NCBI RefSeq assembly: GCF_000967545.1
Contig: NZ_JXXV01000039.1
Location: 1-44,727 of the forward strand
DNA: 44,727 bases
Direction: 5' to 3'
From: Vibrio galatheae
GTDB lineage: Bacteria; Pseudomonadota; Gammaproteobacteria; Enterobacterales; Vibrionaceae
Shown here: positions 1 through 9,255 of the stretch, piece after piece
How the letters are laid out: each line of letters opens with the position of its first letter
How positions within the stretch are numbered: the stretch's first letter is position 1
Translations under genes and position numbers: made by a program
The notes under the pieces: generated by a model
The model's database searches: none
Told to the model about the DNA's origin: nothing
What the model saw: only the letters and a program-made list of their open reading frames with translations

Positions 1-21
1 CGAGTCCCGTCCGCTCCGCCA
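1..21 (+). tRNA. tRNA-Asp, 3' end only (partial)
   Basis: The first 21 bases are the 3' part of a tRNA: the T-loop remnant CGAGTCCCG, the acceptor strand CCGCTCC, discriminator G and an encoded CCA. The acceptor strand would pair with 5' GGAGCGG, which is the usual start of gammaproteobacterial tRNA-Asp, and the T-arm matches the one I recall for that tRNA. The anticodon lies outside the window, so the amino-acid assignment rests on these parts alone. Confidence 0.75.
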
Positions 22-30
22 TTTATTCCA

Positions 31-58
31 GACCTCAGCAGCAATGCTGAGGTCTTTT
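31..58 (+). terminator. Rho-independent terminator after tRNA-Asp
   Basis: A perfect 10-bp stem (31-40 with 45-54), a GCAA loop and a TTTT run lie 10 bases after the tRNA CCA end. This is the expected end of the transcript entering from the left. Confidence 0.85.
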
Positions 59-320
59 CGTTTCTATCGAATAATCATCTTGTGCCATTCTAAACAGCCT
101 TCCTTTCATTACCTGATAGCGATTAGAGTCATAGAGTAAACATAGCTCAAGTAACCTAATTCGCTTGTTTGATTCAAGGTAAATACTACGTTTTTTGCAC
201 TGTGCTTAAATTTACTCTGCCGCTAGCAAATTGCCCCTTATATTTTGCTAAACTCAGGTTAAGATAAATAGCTAACTCACTGTTTCAAAAATAATTGCCT
301 AAAAGGCTTATTAGGGATTG
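59..320. other. Intergenic region before the AI-2E-family permease
   Basis: AT-rich spacer between the tRNA terminator and the first gene. No convincing reading frame, RNA gene or repeat was seen. It presumably holds the permease promoter, but no clear -35/-10 pair stands out. Confidence 0.5.
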
Positions 321-323
321 ATG

Positions 324-1385
324 ATGAAGGTCAACGAAGAATTTTCGAAGCACGCCATAGACGCAGCGATAAAAATAGCAGCGGTCGCGATACTGACGTA
401 TTTTTGTTTTACTATTTTGCGCCCATTTGCTCTTCTTGTTACTTGGGGGGCTATTATCGCTACTGCTCTATATCCGGTGGCGCTATTTATCTCAAATAAA
501 ACTAAGCTGTCAAAAGGTAAAGCGAGCGGTTTGTTAAGTTTTATTGGTGTGATCCTGCTATTGCTCCCTCTGTTTTTCATTTCCTCTGGTATCTACACCA
601 GTTCTTCCGAAATTATCACTGGCCTTCAAAATGGTACGTTAGAGATGCCCAAACCAAGGGCGTCAATACAAGATTGGCCGATAATAGGTGACAAGTTATA
701 TTCGGCTTTGATGCTCTCTTACACCAATATAGAAGAGGCTATAGCTACGTATTCTGAAGAGCTTAAGAGCATTGCAACTAAATCAGCTTCTATACTGGGA
801 TCTGTTGCCGGAGGCTTACTCCAGTTTATTATTTCGACCATCATCGCTGGTTTATTTATGGCGAATGCGGACAAGTGCCAGGCAGGCATGGTTAAGCTTG
901 TGACGCGGATCAGTGATGGAAAGGGGGATATGCTTGTCTCCCTCTCGAAGAAAACCGTTCGTGGTGTCGTGCAAGGAGTTATCGGTGTTGCGGTTATTCA
1001 GTCTGTGTTGGCTATGCTGGGTCTTGTTATCGCAGATGTTCCTGCAGCAGTGCTTTGGGCTCTCGCGGTTTTAATCGTTGCAATCATTCAGTTACCGCCA
1101 ATATTGGCTTTGCTACCAGCGATTATCTATATGTTTAGCGTTGAATCGACATTGGCGGCAAGTTTGTTCTTTATTTGGTGTTTCTTAGTCAGCGCCAGTG
1201 ACACTTTCCTTAAGCCGATGCTACTCAGCCGTGGTTCTGATGTTCCCATGCTTGTGATTTTATTGGGAGCGTTAGGTGGAATGGCGACATCAGGTATTGT
1301 TGGGTTGTTTGTCGGGGCCGTGATACTGAGTTTAACCTACAAGCTTCTAGAGGCTTGGGTTAACGAAGGCTCCGAGTCTGAATAA
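324..1385 (+). CDS. AI-2E family (YdiK/PerM-type) membrane transporter
   Basis: Polytopic inner-membrane protein of about 353 residues, the usual size of the AI-2E exporter superfamily (formerly UPF0118). Hydrophobic pairs lie near the N-terminus (residues 15-55 and 65-90), followed by a polar stretch of about 80 residues and a membrane-rich C-terminal half. A serine/glycine-rich region and a C-terminal segment containing LKPMLLSRG are typical of the family. Members have been linked to autoinducer-2 export, Na+/H+ exchange or other small solutes; the substrate here cannot be read from sequence. Three consecutive start codons (TTG 318, ATG 321, ATG 324) are possible; AGGG at 313-316 is best spaced for 324. 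It stands alone and ends at a terminator shared with the convergent antiporter. Confidence 0.85.
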   Translation: MKVNEEFSKHAIDAAIKIAAVAILTYFCFTILRPFALLVTWGAIIATALYPVALFISNKTKLSKGKASGLLSFIGVILLLLPLFFISSGIYTSSSEIITGLQNGTLEMPKPRASIQDWPIIGDKLYSALMLSYTNIEEAIATYSEELKSIATKSASILGSVAGGLLQFIISTIIAGLFMANADKCQAGMVKLVTRISDGKGDMLVSLSKKTVRGVVQGVIGVAVIQSVLAMLGLVIADVPAAVLWALAVLIVAIIQLPPILALLPAIIYMFSVESTLAASLFFIWCFLVSASDTFLKPMLLSRGSDVPMLVILLGALGGMATSGIVGLFVGAVILSLTYKLLEAWVNEGSESE

Positions 1386-1388
1386 TGT

Positions 1389-1422
1389 AAAAGGGCTCTG
1401 CATGTAAGTACAGAGCCCTTTT
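1389..1422. terminator. Bidirectional terminator between convergent genes
   Basis: Stem AAAAGGGCTCTG (1389-1400) pairs perfectly with 1411-1422, with a 10-base loop. The A and T runs at the ends of the stem let it serve the permease gene on the plus strand and possibly the antiporter gene on the minus strand. Confidence 0.8.
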
Positions 1423-1442
1423 CATATTTGATAGCGATTGGG

Positions 1443-2729
1443 TTAGCTGTTAGCTTTGAGCTTTTCTTCTTTCTTCGCCTTTTCAATCATAGGCGTGATG
1501 GTTGAGCCCTGAACCAAGATCGAGAACACCACCACAGAATAGGTCATGACCAAGATGATTTCTTTAACATCAATCAGCTTGTCTTGAACGACCCATACGC
1601 CTGATGGAATCGATAGAGCCATCGCCAATGCTAGCCCACCTCGCAAGCCGCCCCAAGTAAGTATCTTGACTGACCAAGAGTTGTACTTTCTATAACGCTT
1701 AAAACCCACGTATGATAAGAAGACACTGAGATAGCGAGCAGCTAAAACAAGCGGTACAGAGAATGCCATTACAATCCAGTCTTCTTCGTGGAATTCGAAC
1801 AGTAGCATTGACATGCCGATCAACAAGAACAGTACCCCGTTAAGGAATTCGTCAACTAGCTCCCAAAAATGGTCTAGGTGATCTTCACTCTCCTTAGAAA
1901 AACCGATGAAACGAGTCCAGTTTCCGATCATGATACCTGAGACAACCATGGCAAGTGGCCCTGATACGTGGATGATGTCGGCAAACGCATAACCTGCGGT
2001 TGGCACGCCGATCGTCAATAGCAATTCCATTGAGTGATCGTCGGTTGAGCTGATTAGAAAATGAAACAGTAACCCCAATGCAAAGCCATAGAAAATGCCA
2101 CCAATCGCTTCTTGTATGAACAGGAGAGTGACACTGCCAAATGTTGGTGCTTCACTGCCAAATGCAATGGTATAGATGGTGACGAAAATGACTAAGCCAA
2201 AACCGTCGTTAAAAAGGGACTCACCTTCAATTTGAGTTGAAATTCGTTTCGGCGCATCAAGTTTTTTTACGATGGCCAGAACCGCAATCGGGTCGGTAGG
2301 AGAAATCAGTGCACCAAACAGCAAACAGTAAACAAGGTCAAACTGAATACCGATGACCTGGCAGAACCAGTACAGAGCAAAGCCGATAAAGAAGGTAGAA
2401 AATAGTGTTGCGGCGAGGGCGAGGGTAGTAATTTCCCATTTTTGGTCCTTTAAGTTGGGCAGCTTGATGCCTAGCCCCCCGGCAAACAGAAGGAACCCTA
2501 GAATCCCTTTGAGTAGAAAATCTTCAAAGTTAATGCTAGAAACGGTCTTAGAAGCAATCTCTGTTAAATGAAACCAGTTATTTTGACCAGCAACCAGGAT
2601 CAGTAAGGATAGCATCATAGAACCTGCTGTGATTGCTATTGTAGTTTGCATCTTACCTATCTTACTGTTTACAAAGGCTATCAACATAGCGGCGGCAGAT
2701 AAAAAACAGAGCGTGTAATAGACCGACAT
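1443..2729 (-). CDS. Cation:proton antiporter, CPA1 (NhaP-type) Na+/H+ exchanger
   Basis: Predicted inner-membrane exchanger of about 428 residues with some 12 hydrophobic segments. It carries the CPA1 signature ISPTDPIAV, followed by GESLFNDG, which contain the acidic ion-binding residues, and a conserved WGGLRGG segment near the C-terminus. There is no long cytoplasmic regulatory tail, unlike NhaP2/CvrA. Likely role: exchange of Na+ (perhaps K+ or Li+) for H+, useful in salt and pH balance of a marine bacterium. A longer frame reaches a TTG at 2792, but the ATG at 2729 has AGAGAG about 5 bases upstream and gives a normal membrane N-terminus, so I chose it. Single gene, divergent from metH. 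Ion specificity is not readable. Confidence 0.88.
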   Translation of the reverse strand: MSVYYTLCFLSAAAMLIAFVNSKIGKMQTTIAITAGSMMLSLLILVAGQNNWFHLTEIASKTVSSINFEDFLLKGILGFLLFAGGLGIKLPNLKDQKWEITTLALAATLFSTFFIGFALYWFCQVIGIQFDLVYCLLFGALISPTDPIAVLAIVKKLDAPKRISTQIEGESLFNDGFGLVIFVTIYTIAFGSEAPTFGSVTLLFIQEAIGGIFYGFALGLLFHFLISSTDDHSMELLLTIGVPTAGYAFADIIHVSGPLAMVVSGIMIGNWTRFIGFSKESEDHLDHFWELVDEFLNGVLFLLIGMSMLLFEFHEEDWIVMAFSVPLVLAARYLSVFLSYVGFKRYRKYNSWSVKILTWGGLRGGLALAMALSIPSGVWVVQDKLIDVKEIILVMTYSVVVFSILVQGSTITPMIEKAKKEEKLKANS

Positions 2730-2832
2730 TGGACTCTCTACATGTAACAAATTATGAATGGGGATTTTCGGATCCCTGTGTTCAAATAGCAAACACTTTT
2801 TTACGATAAATAAGTCATTAATTTGATTGTTT

Positions 2833-2848
2833 AGACGTCTAGACTCCT
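2833..2848 (+). promoter_or_regulatory. Candidate MetJ operator (tandem met boxes) upstream of metH
   Basis: A perfect met box AGACGTCT (2833-2840) is followed directly by AGACTCCT (2841-2848, 5 of 8 matches). MetJ, with S-adenosylmethionine as corepressor, binds tandem 8-bp boxes of this consensus. The site overlaps the -35 region of a possible extended -10 promoter (TGATAGGAT, 2859-2867) ahead of metH. Confidence 0.7.
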
Positions 2849-2898
2849 TTTTGAACTGTGATAGGATGGAGCGATAACGAAAGGAATGAGGTTGTACT

Positions 2899-5800
2899 GT
2901 GGGAAGTAATGTAAGGCAACAGATTGAAGCTCAATTGAAACAACGTATCTTGTTGATTGATGGTGGTATGGGAACCATGATCCAAGACTACAAACTTGAA
3001 GAGCAAGATTATCGAGGTGAGCGTTTTGCTGACTGGCATTGCGATTTGAAAGGCAACAATGATTTATTGGTTCTTTCTCAGCCTCAGCTAATTAAAGATA
3101 TTCACAGCGCATATTTAGAAGCTGGTGCGGATATTCTTGAAACTAACACCTTCAACGCGACCACCATCGCCATGGCTGACTACGAGATGGAAAGCCTAAG
3201 CGAAGAAATTAATTTCGCTGCTGCTCAGTTAGCACGAGAAGTGGCAGACGAATGGACGAATAAAACACCGGAAAAGCCGCGTTATGTCGCTGGCGTATTA
3301 GGTCCAACCAACCGTACATGTTCTATTTCGCCGGACGTAAATGACCCAGGTTATCGAAATGTCAGCTTTGATGAGCTGGTAGAAGCTTATTCACAATCGA
3401 CCCGAGCCTTGATTCGAGGTGGTGCAGATTTAATTCTTATCGAGACCATCTTTGATACTTTGAATGCGAAAGCGTGTGCCTTTGCCGTTGATACTGTGTT
3501 CGAAGAGTTAGGGAGCACGCTACCGGTCATGATTTCCGGTACTATTACGGATGCTTCCGGGCGTACCCTTTCTGGTCAAACGACAGAAGCTTTTTATAAC
3601 TCTCTTCGCCATGTTAAACCTATTTCATTTGGTCTCAATTGTGCTTTAGGGCCTGATGAACTTCGCCCGTACGTTGAAGAGCTTGCGCGTATTTCAGAAA
3701 GCTTTGTTTCTGCGCACCCTAATGCAGGTCTGCCAAACGCATTCGGTGAATATGATCTCTCTCCTGAAGAGATGGCCACTCACGTCAAAGAGTGGGCTGA
3801 AAGTAGCTTCCTCAATTTGATCGGTGGCTGTTGTGGTACCACACCTGAACATATTCGCCATATGGCGGAGGCTGTTGCCGAACTCAAGCCGCGCCCACTA
3901 CCAGAGTTAACCGTTGCATGCCGCCTTTCTGGATTAGAGCCGCTGACGATTGAAAAGGAGACGTTATTTATCAACGTCGGTGAACGAACCAATGTCACAG
4001 GTTCGGCTCGCTTTAAGCGCCTGATCAAAGAAGAACTTTATGACGAAGCGCTAGATGTTGCTCGTCAACAGGTAGAGAACGGCGCGCAAATTATCGACAT
4101 CAACATGGATGAAGGCATGCTCGATGCTGAAGCCTGTATGGTGCGTTTTCTTAACCTTTGTGCTTCTGAACCCGAAATCTCCCGAGTTCCGATCATGGTC
4201 GACTCATCTAAGTGGGAAGTGATCGAAGCGGGGCTGAAGTGTATTCAAGGCAAAGGTATTGTTAACTCGATATCGCTCAAAGAAGGCAAAGAGAAGTTTG
4301 TTGAACAAGCCAAACTGATCCGCCGCTATGGTGCTGCGGTTATTGTTATGGCCTTTGATGAAGTAGGACAAGCCGATACTCGAGAACGCAAGCTAGAGAT
4401 CTGTACCAACGCATATCGTATTTTGGTTGATGAAGTCGGTTTCCCACCAGAAGATATTATTTTTGACCCGAACATCTTCGCTATTGCCACTGGTATCGAA
4501 GAGCACAATAACTACGCAGTCGATTTTATTGATGCTGTCGCTGATATCAAACGTGATCTTCCTTATGCAATGATCTCGGGTGGGGTATCTAACGTTTCGT
4601 TCTCTTTCCGCGGCAACAATTATGTTCGAGAAGCCATTCATGCTGTGTTCCTCTACCACTGTTTTAAAAATGGTATGGATATGGGCATCGTTAACGCGGG
4701 TCAGTTGGAAATTTATGACAACGTACCAGACAAATTGCGTGAAGCGGTTGAAGATGTCGTTCTCAACCGTCGTGAAGATGGCACTGAGCGCTTGCTTGAT
4801 ATCGCGGCTGAATATGCCAATAAAGGAGTTGGCAAAGAGGAAGACGCTTCAGCACTTGAGTGGCGAACTTGGCCAGTTGAAAAGCGTTTAGAGCATGCGC
4901 TAGTCAAAGGCATCACGGAATTTATCGTTGAAGATACAGAAGAGGCACGAGTGAATGCCAGTAAACCACTAGAGGTCATAGAAGGCCCTCTGATGGATGG
5001 TATGAACGTTGTTGGTGACCTATTTGGTGAAGGTAAGATGTTCTTGCCGCAGGTGGTAAAATCGGCTCGCGTTATGAAGCAGGCGGTGGCGCATTTAGAA
5101 CCTTATATCAATGCTGAGAAACAAGCTGGATCGACTAACGGTAAAATATTGCTCGCGACAGTGAAAGGCGATGTCCACGATATCGGTAAGAACATTGTTG
5201 GTGTGGTTCTCCAGTGTAATAACTATGAGATCATTGACCTTGGCGTTATGGTGCCGTGTGAACAGATCCTCAAAGTCGCCAAGGAAGAGAATGTCGATAT
5301 CATTGGTCTCTCTGGCTTGATTACGCCATCACTGGATGAAATGGTGCATGTAGCGAAAGAGATGGAGCGTCTCAATTTCGACTTGCCGCTTCTGATTGGC
5401 GGTGCAACCACGTCAAAAGCGCACACGGCGGTTAAAATTGAGCAGAACTATTCGCATCCTGTTGTTTACGTCAACAATGCGTCACGCGCGGTCGGTGTGT
5501 GTTCAGCGCTGCTATCTGAGACACAGAAACCTGCTTTTGTTGAAAAGCTCCAAGCGGACTACGACGTTGTACGCGATCAACACGCCCGTAAACGCCCTCG
5601 TACCAAACCGGTGACGTTAGAACAGGCGCGAGCGAATAAAGTTGCGATTGACTGGCGAGCTTATACTCCGCCAGCACCTGCGAAACAAGGTGTTCATGTA
5701 TTCAATGACTTTGATGTTGCGACACTGCGCAACTATATCGACTGGACTCCTTTCTTTATGACTTGGTCGCTCGTAGGTAAATACCCTGCAATTTTAGAGC

Positions 5801-6576
5801 ATGAAGAAGTGGGTGAAGAAGCTCAGCGTTTGTTTAAAGATGCCAATGACTTGTTAGATAGAGTTGAGAAAGAAGGTTTGCTCAAAGCGCGTGGGATGTG
5901 TGCACTGTTCCCAGCGGCAAGTGTGGGTGATGACATTGAAGTTTACACAGATGAGTCGCGCACTGAAGTGGCGAAAGTGCTGCATAACTTACGTCAGCAA
6001 ACTGAGAAACCTAAAGGCTTTAACTACTGTCTTTCGGATTACATTGCACCTAAATCGAGTGGTAAGAAAGATTGGATTGGTGCCTTTGCTGTGACTGGAG
6101 GAATTGGCGAGCGCCAATTAGCCGATGAGTATAAAGCGGCTGGTGATGACTACAATGCGATCATGATTCAGGCGGTTGCAGATCGCTTAGCAGAAGCTTT
6201 TGCTGAATATCTGCATGAAAGAGTACGTAAGGAAATTTGGGGCTACTCTGCGCAAGAAAACCTATCTAACGATGAGTTGATTCGCGAAAAATATCAGGGT
6301 ATACGACCTGCTCCAGGGTATCCTGCTTGTCCTGAACATACTGAAAAAGGCGCGCTATGGGAACTACTAAAGGTGGAAGAGACGATTGATATGTCTCTAA
6401 CCACCAGTTACGCGATGTGGCCGGGTGCGTCAGTTTCGGGATGGTATTTCTCACATCCTGACTCTCGTTACTTTGCGATCGCTCAGATCCAAAAGGATCA
6501 AGCGGAAAGTTACGCTGAGCGTAAAGGCTGGGACATGCTGGAAGCAGAGAAATGGCTAGGTCCAAACCTCAACTAG
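2899..6576 (+). CDS. metH: Cobalamin-dependent methionine synthase
   Basis: Transfers a methyl group from 5-methyltetrahydrofolate to homocysteine through methylcobalamin, in the cytoplasm. At 1225 residues it is full length (E. coli 1227). Domains in order: homocysteine/zinc barrel (about 1-330, with GLNCALG and GGCCGTT supplying the zinc cysteines), pterin-binding barrel (about 355-620), cobalamin module (about 650-890; GDVHDIG places the cobalt-ligand histidine at residue 760) and the S-adenosylmethionine reactivation domain (about 900-1225, with RPAPGYPACPEH). The start is GTG at 2899, 7 bases after TGAGG. Single gene with its own promoter; no cobalamin riboswitch fits in the roughly 100-base leader. 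The MetJ-type boxes upstream suggest repression when S-adenosylmethionine is plentiful. Confidence 0.98.
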   Translation: MGSNVRQQIEAQLKQRILLIDGGMGTMIQDYKLEEQDYRGERFADWHCDLKGNNDLLVLSQPQLIKDIHSAYLEAGADILETNTFNATTIAMADYEMESLSEEINFAAAQLAREVADEWTNKTPEKPRYVAGVLGPTNRTCSISPDVNDPGYRNVSFDELVEAYSQSTRALIRGGADLILIETIFDTLNAKACAFAVDTVFEELGSTLPVMISGTITDASGRTLSGQTTEAFYNSLRHVKPISFGLNCALGPDELRPYVEELARISESFVSAHPNAGLPNAFGEYDLSPEEMATHVKEWAESSFLNLIGGCCGTTPEHIRHMAEAVAELKPRPLPELTVACRLSGLEPLTIEKETLFINVGERTNVTGSARFKRLIKEELYDEALDVARQQVENGAQIIDINMDEGMLDAEACMVRFLNLCASEPEISRVPIMVDSSKWEVIEAGLKCIQGKGIVNSISLKEGKEKFVEQAKLIRRYGAAVIVMAFDEVGQADTRERKLEICTNAYRILVDEVGFPPEDIIFDPNIFAIATGIEEHNNYAVDFIDAVADIKRDLPYAMISGGVSNVSFSFRGNNYVREAIHAVFLYHCFKNGMDMGIVNAGQLEIYDNVPDKLREAVEDVVLNRREDGTERLLDIAAEYANKGVGKEEDASALEWRTWPVEKRLEHALVKGITEFIVEDTEEARVNASKPLEVIEGPLMDGMNVVGDLFGEGKMFLPQVVKSARVMKQAVAHLEPYINAEKQAGSTNGKILLATVKGDVHDIGKNIVGVVLQCNNYEIIDLGVMVPCEQILKVAKEENVDIIGLSGLITPSLDEMVHVAKEMERLNFDLPLLIGGATTSKAHTAVKIEQNYSHPVVYVNNASRAVGVCSALLSETQKPAFVEKLQADYDVVRDQHARKRPRTKPVTLEQARANKVAIDWRAYTPPAPAKQGVHVFNDFDVATLRNYIDWTPFFMTWSLVGKYPAILEHEEVGEEAQRLFKDANDLLDRVEKEGLLKARGMCALFPAASVGDDIEVYTDESRTEVAKVLHNLRQQTEKPKGFNYCLSDYIAPKSSGKKDWIGAFAVTGGIGERQLADEYKAAGDDYNAIMIQAVADRLAEAFAEYLHERVRKEIWGYSAQENLSNDELIREKYQGIRPAPGYPACPEHTEKGALWELLKVEETIDMSLTTSYAMWPGASVSGWYFSHPDSRYFAIAQIQKDQAESYAERKGWDMLEAEKWLGPNLN

Positions 6577-6594
6577 CATTTAGAAGATAAAAAT

Positions 6595-6618
6595 AAGCGC
6601 AGCTAACAGGCTGCGCTT
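6595..6618. terminator. Bidirectional terminator between metH and mgtE
   Basis: Stem AAGCGCAGC (6595-6603) pairs with 6610-6618 across a 6-base loop. A T run follows on the plus strand, and the minus strand has TTATTTTT, so it can serve both convergent genes. Confidence 0.85.
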
Positions 6619-6642
6619 TTTTATTCATGTGATTTAACCAAA

Positions 6643-7998
6643 CTAAATGAGAATGGTGGCTAAACCAAGGAAGACGGATAGGCCGATAACATCAGTGACC
6701 GTTGTCAGAGCCATACCGCCTGCGAGTGCTGGGTCAATGTTCATTTTCTTGAGCATAATAGGTATTGTCACTCCGGCTACACCTGCCACTAACAAATTGG
6801 TTAGCATAGCGGCTGAAATAATGCCTCCTAGCATCCAGTTACCTTTCCAAGCCACCACAATACCGCCGATAATCAGTGCCCACATAATGCCATTGAGTAA
6901 ACCGATAGCTGCCTCTTTCAACAATAACTCACGTCGGTTGGAATCACCGATATGACCAAGAGCAAGACCGCGAATCACCAGCGCGACGGTCTGGTTGCCA
7001 GCAACACCACCCATCGAGGGAACAATCGTCATGAGCACGGCAATCGCCGCCATTTGATCGAGTGTTGCTTCAAACATGTTTGACACAGATGCAGCGGCGA
7101 GCGCTGCAAGCACATTCGCACCTAACCAAATACTGCGCTTGCGAGCTGATTTGACTACCGGGGCAAAGGTATCCTCATCATCGTCCATACCGGCCATACT
7201 CATCATAGAGTGTTCGGCATCTTCACGAATAACGTCGACTACATCATCGATGGTGATACGGCCGACCAAATGTTGGTTTTCATCGATAACCGGAGCCGAT
7301 ACCCAATTACGGCGCTCAAACAGGCTAGCGATATCAGAGTCGCTCATCGTGACGTCTATCGCTTCATCCGTATCTTCCATCACATCACTGATTTTGACAT
7401 CGGGCTGTGTGGTGAGCAGAGTCGTGATAGGAAGTTCACCAATCAAGCGACTTTCTTCATCAATCACGTAGAGCGCATCGGTTGCTTCAGGCAGTTCGCC
7501 CTTCATACGCAAGTAACGTAGTACAACATCAACATCGACATCACCACGAATGGTAATGACGTCGGTATTCATTAGACTACCTGCGGTATCTTCCGGGTAA
7601 GAAAGTGCGGTTTCAACCAGTAAACGCTCATTCGCGTCCATCTGAGAAAGAACTTCACGAGAAACATCATCTGGGAGGCTGCGAAGAACGTAGGCTACGT
7701 CATCGGTCTCCATGCCCTCGGTCGCCTCTGCCAACATCTCAGGTGCCATTTTTGACACGAGATTGTCTTTAACGTCCTCACTGAGTTCATCAAGAATTTC
7801 ACCGTAATCTTCGGGATCGGTCAGTTGCCAGAGTACTTCACGGCTTTTACGAGGAGAGGCTTCTAATAGATGCGCAATATCTTCCGGTTCCATGTCTTGC
7901 AGTTGGCGGCGGACATGGACAAAGCGACCATTTTCTAGCGCTTCGGTGACTTCTTGGAGGGCTTGGTGAGCTTGATCGAATTCTATTTGCTCTGCCAT
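6643..7998 (-). CDS. mgtE: Magnesium transporter MgtE
   Basis: Homodimeric inner-membrane Mg2+ channel of 451 residues, the normal length. The N-terminal helical MgtE_N domain (about 30-135, rich in LLEASPRKSREV-like repeats) is followed by two CBS domains (about 137-260), a connecting helix and five hydrophobic segments (about 285-451). The pore-lining stretch PSMGGVAGNQT is present, as is a C-terminal acidic residue in TTVTD. The cytosolic domains are known to sense Mg2+ and close the channel. AGGAGG lies 5 bases before the ATG. It follows the ptsO gene after 109 bases with no terminator seen between, so read-through from the rpoN block is possible. No magnesium-sensing leader was recognised. 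Confidence 0.97.
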   Translation of the reverse strand: MAEQIEFDQAHQALQEVTEALENGRFVHVRRQLQDMEPEDIAHLLEASPRKSREVLWQLTDPEDYGEILDELSEDVKDNLVSKMAPEMLAEATEGMETDDVAYVLRSLPDDVSREVLSQMDANERLLVETALSYPEDTAGSLMNTDVITIRGDVDVDVVLRYLRMKGELPEATDALYVIDEESRLIGELPITTLLTTQPDVKISDVMEDTDEAIDVTMSDSDIASLFERRNWVSAPVIDENQHLVGRITIDDVVDVIREDAEHSMMSMAGMDDDEDTFAPVVKSARKRSIWLGANVLAALAAASVSNMFEATLDQMAAIAVLMTIVPSMGGVAGNQTVALVIRGLALGHIGDSNRRELLLKEAAIGLLNGIMWALIIGGIVVAWKGNWMLGGIISAAMLTNLLVAGVAGVTIPIMLKKMNIDPALAGGMALTTVTDVIGLSVFLGLATILI

Positions 7999-8108
7999 TC
8001 ATTCCTCCTGACTCTCAATGCTTACAATGCTGTGATAGTAACTTAATTTTAGAATGGATTTAATAAGTTATTGTGAAGGAAGAGCATTTAGTGATTATTC
8101 GCGGTGAA

Positions 8109-8387
8109 TTATTCGTCTTCGTCAAACTTGTCTTCAATTAGATGGCACACTGCGGCGAGGGCTGGGATCGCATCGCCACCTTCGGCACTAATGGTAACAT
8201 ATTCACCTTGCGCGGATTCAAGCATCAATAGCCCCATTACGCTGTCGGCAGTAGCTTCTTTGCCTTCATGATTTTGGATGGTCAGAATGGCGTCGAATGA
8301 CTGAGCTAGCTCGACTAACTTAACAGCAGCACGCGCGTGGAGACCTAAACGATTTTGGATTAAGACAGTACGGCTTTGCTGCGGCAT
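8109..8387 (-). CDS. ptsO: Phosphocarrier NPr of the nitrogen PTS
   Basis: HPr-like cytoplasmic phosphocarrier of 92 residues. The active-site motif GLHARAA places the phospho-accepting histidine at residue 17. In the nitrogen PTS it passes phosphate from EI-Ntr to EIIA-Ntr (ptsN, two genes upstream), signalling nitrogen and potassium status and cell-envelope precursor state. It lies 10 bases after rapZ and ends the conserved rpoN-hpf-ptsN-rapZ-ptsO order. The C-terminus is acidic (EDKFDEDE), slightly longer than in E. coli NPr. Confidence 0.95.
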   Translation of the reverse strand: MPQQSRTVLIQNRLGLHARAAVKLVELAQSFDAILTIQNHEGKEATADSVMGLLMLESAQGEYVTISAEGGDAIPALAAVCHLIEDKFDEDE

Positions 8388-8397
8388 AAATAGTTCC

Positions 8398-9255
8398 TTA
8401 TAGATTTTTCTCTAGTGAGGCGTGGCGTATTTGAACCTGATGACCCATCTGGGCAAAATATTCACCGATTTGCTGAGTTAAGTATACAGATCGATGCTTT
8501 CCGCCTGTACACCCAATGGCAACGGTGAGGTAGCTGCGGTTATTTTTCTCAAGTAGCGGTAACCAGTGTTCGATGAATTTTTGAATTTGTTGTTTCAGTT
8601 CCATCACTTCTTGATGACTTTCTAGAAATGACTTTATTGGCGCATCGAGACCGGTAAGAGGTCTTAAAGTGGGTTCCCAATGTGGATTGGGCAGAAAACG
8701 GACATCAAACACATAGTCTGCATCACTGGGTAAACCATATTTAAAGCCGAATGATTGGAACACCATAACGAGATCTTTTCTCTCGCGTCCCTCTATCCGC
8801 ATGCGTACGGTTTCACTCAGTTCATGCAGCGAGCGATTGCTACTATCGATGATTAAGTCGGCATGTTCTTTAAGTGGTGAAAGAATACAGCGTTCCTTTT
8901 CAATCGCTTGCTCTAGAGATGTATTCTCTAGGCTCAGTGTCAAAGGGTGAATACGCCGAGTTTCACTGTAGCGTTTGAGCAGCGTTTCTTTGTTTGCATC
9001 CAGAAACAGCACACTGACGTCTGAACTTTGCTTGAGTTTAGTTAAAACATCTTCAACCAGATTGGGTTCAGTGGGCAAGTTGCGAATATCAATGCTGACA
9101 GCGACGTTTTGTTTACTGGTTTCTACCGATTGAACAAACACTTCGAGCAGATCGACAGGTAGGTTATCGACACAGTAATAACCCAAGTCCTCCAGCACAC
9201 GCAAAGCCACGCTTTTACCTGCACCGGATTGGCCGCTGACAACGATAAGACGCAT
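8398..9255 (-). CDS. rapZ: RNase adapter protein RapZ (nucleotide-binding)
   Basis: 285-residue P-loop protein; Walker A GQSGAGKS is at residues 8-15. The C-terminal domain contains the conserved GCTGGKHRSV segment. In enterobacteria RapZ binds GlcN6P and directs the small RNA GlmZ to RNase E, lowering glucosamine-6-phosphate synthase when precursor is sufficient. Whether the same small RNAs exist here is unknown. The ATG overlaps the ptsN stop by one base (TAATG), indicating translational coupling. Confidence 0.96.
   Translation of the reverse strand: MRLIVVSGQSGAGKSVALRVLEDLGYYCVDNLPVDLLEVFVQSVETSKQNVAVSIDIRNLPTEPNLVEDVLTKLKQSSDVSVLFLDANKETLLKRYSETRRIHPLTLSLENTSLEQAIEKERCILSPLKEHADLIIDSSNRSLHELSETVRMRIEGRERKDLVMVFQSFGFKYGLPSDADYVFDVRFLPNPHWEPTLRPLTGLDAPIKSFLESHQEVMELKQQIQKFIEHWLPLLEKNNRSYLTVAIGCTGGKHRSVYLTQQIGEYFAQMGHQVQIRHASLEKNL

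Noticed and set aside
2793..2898. Cobalamin riboswitch before metH
   Set aside because: The space of about 100 bases is too short and lacks a B12-box-like segment; MetJ boxes explain it better.
4580..4891. Long alternative-frame ORFs inside metH, mgtE, murA and others
   Set aside because: They overlap fully conserved genes in other frames, lack ribosome sites and show no protein family features.
7999..8108. Magnesium-responsive leader before mgtE
   Set aside because: About 110 bases with no recognisable M-box architecture.
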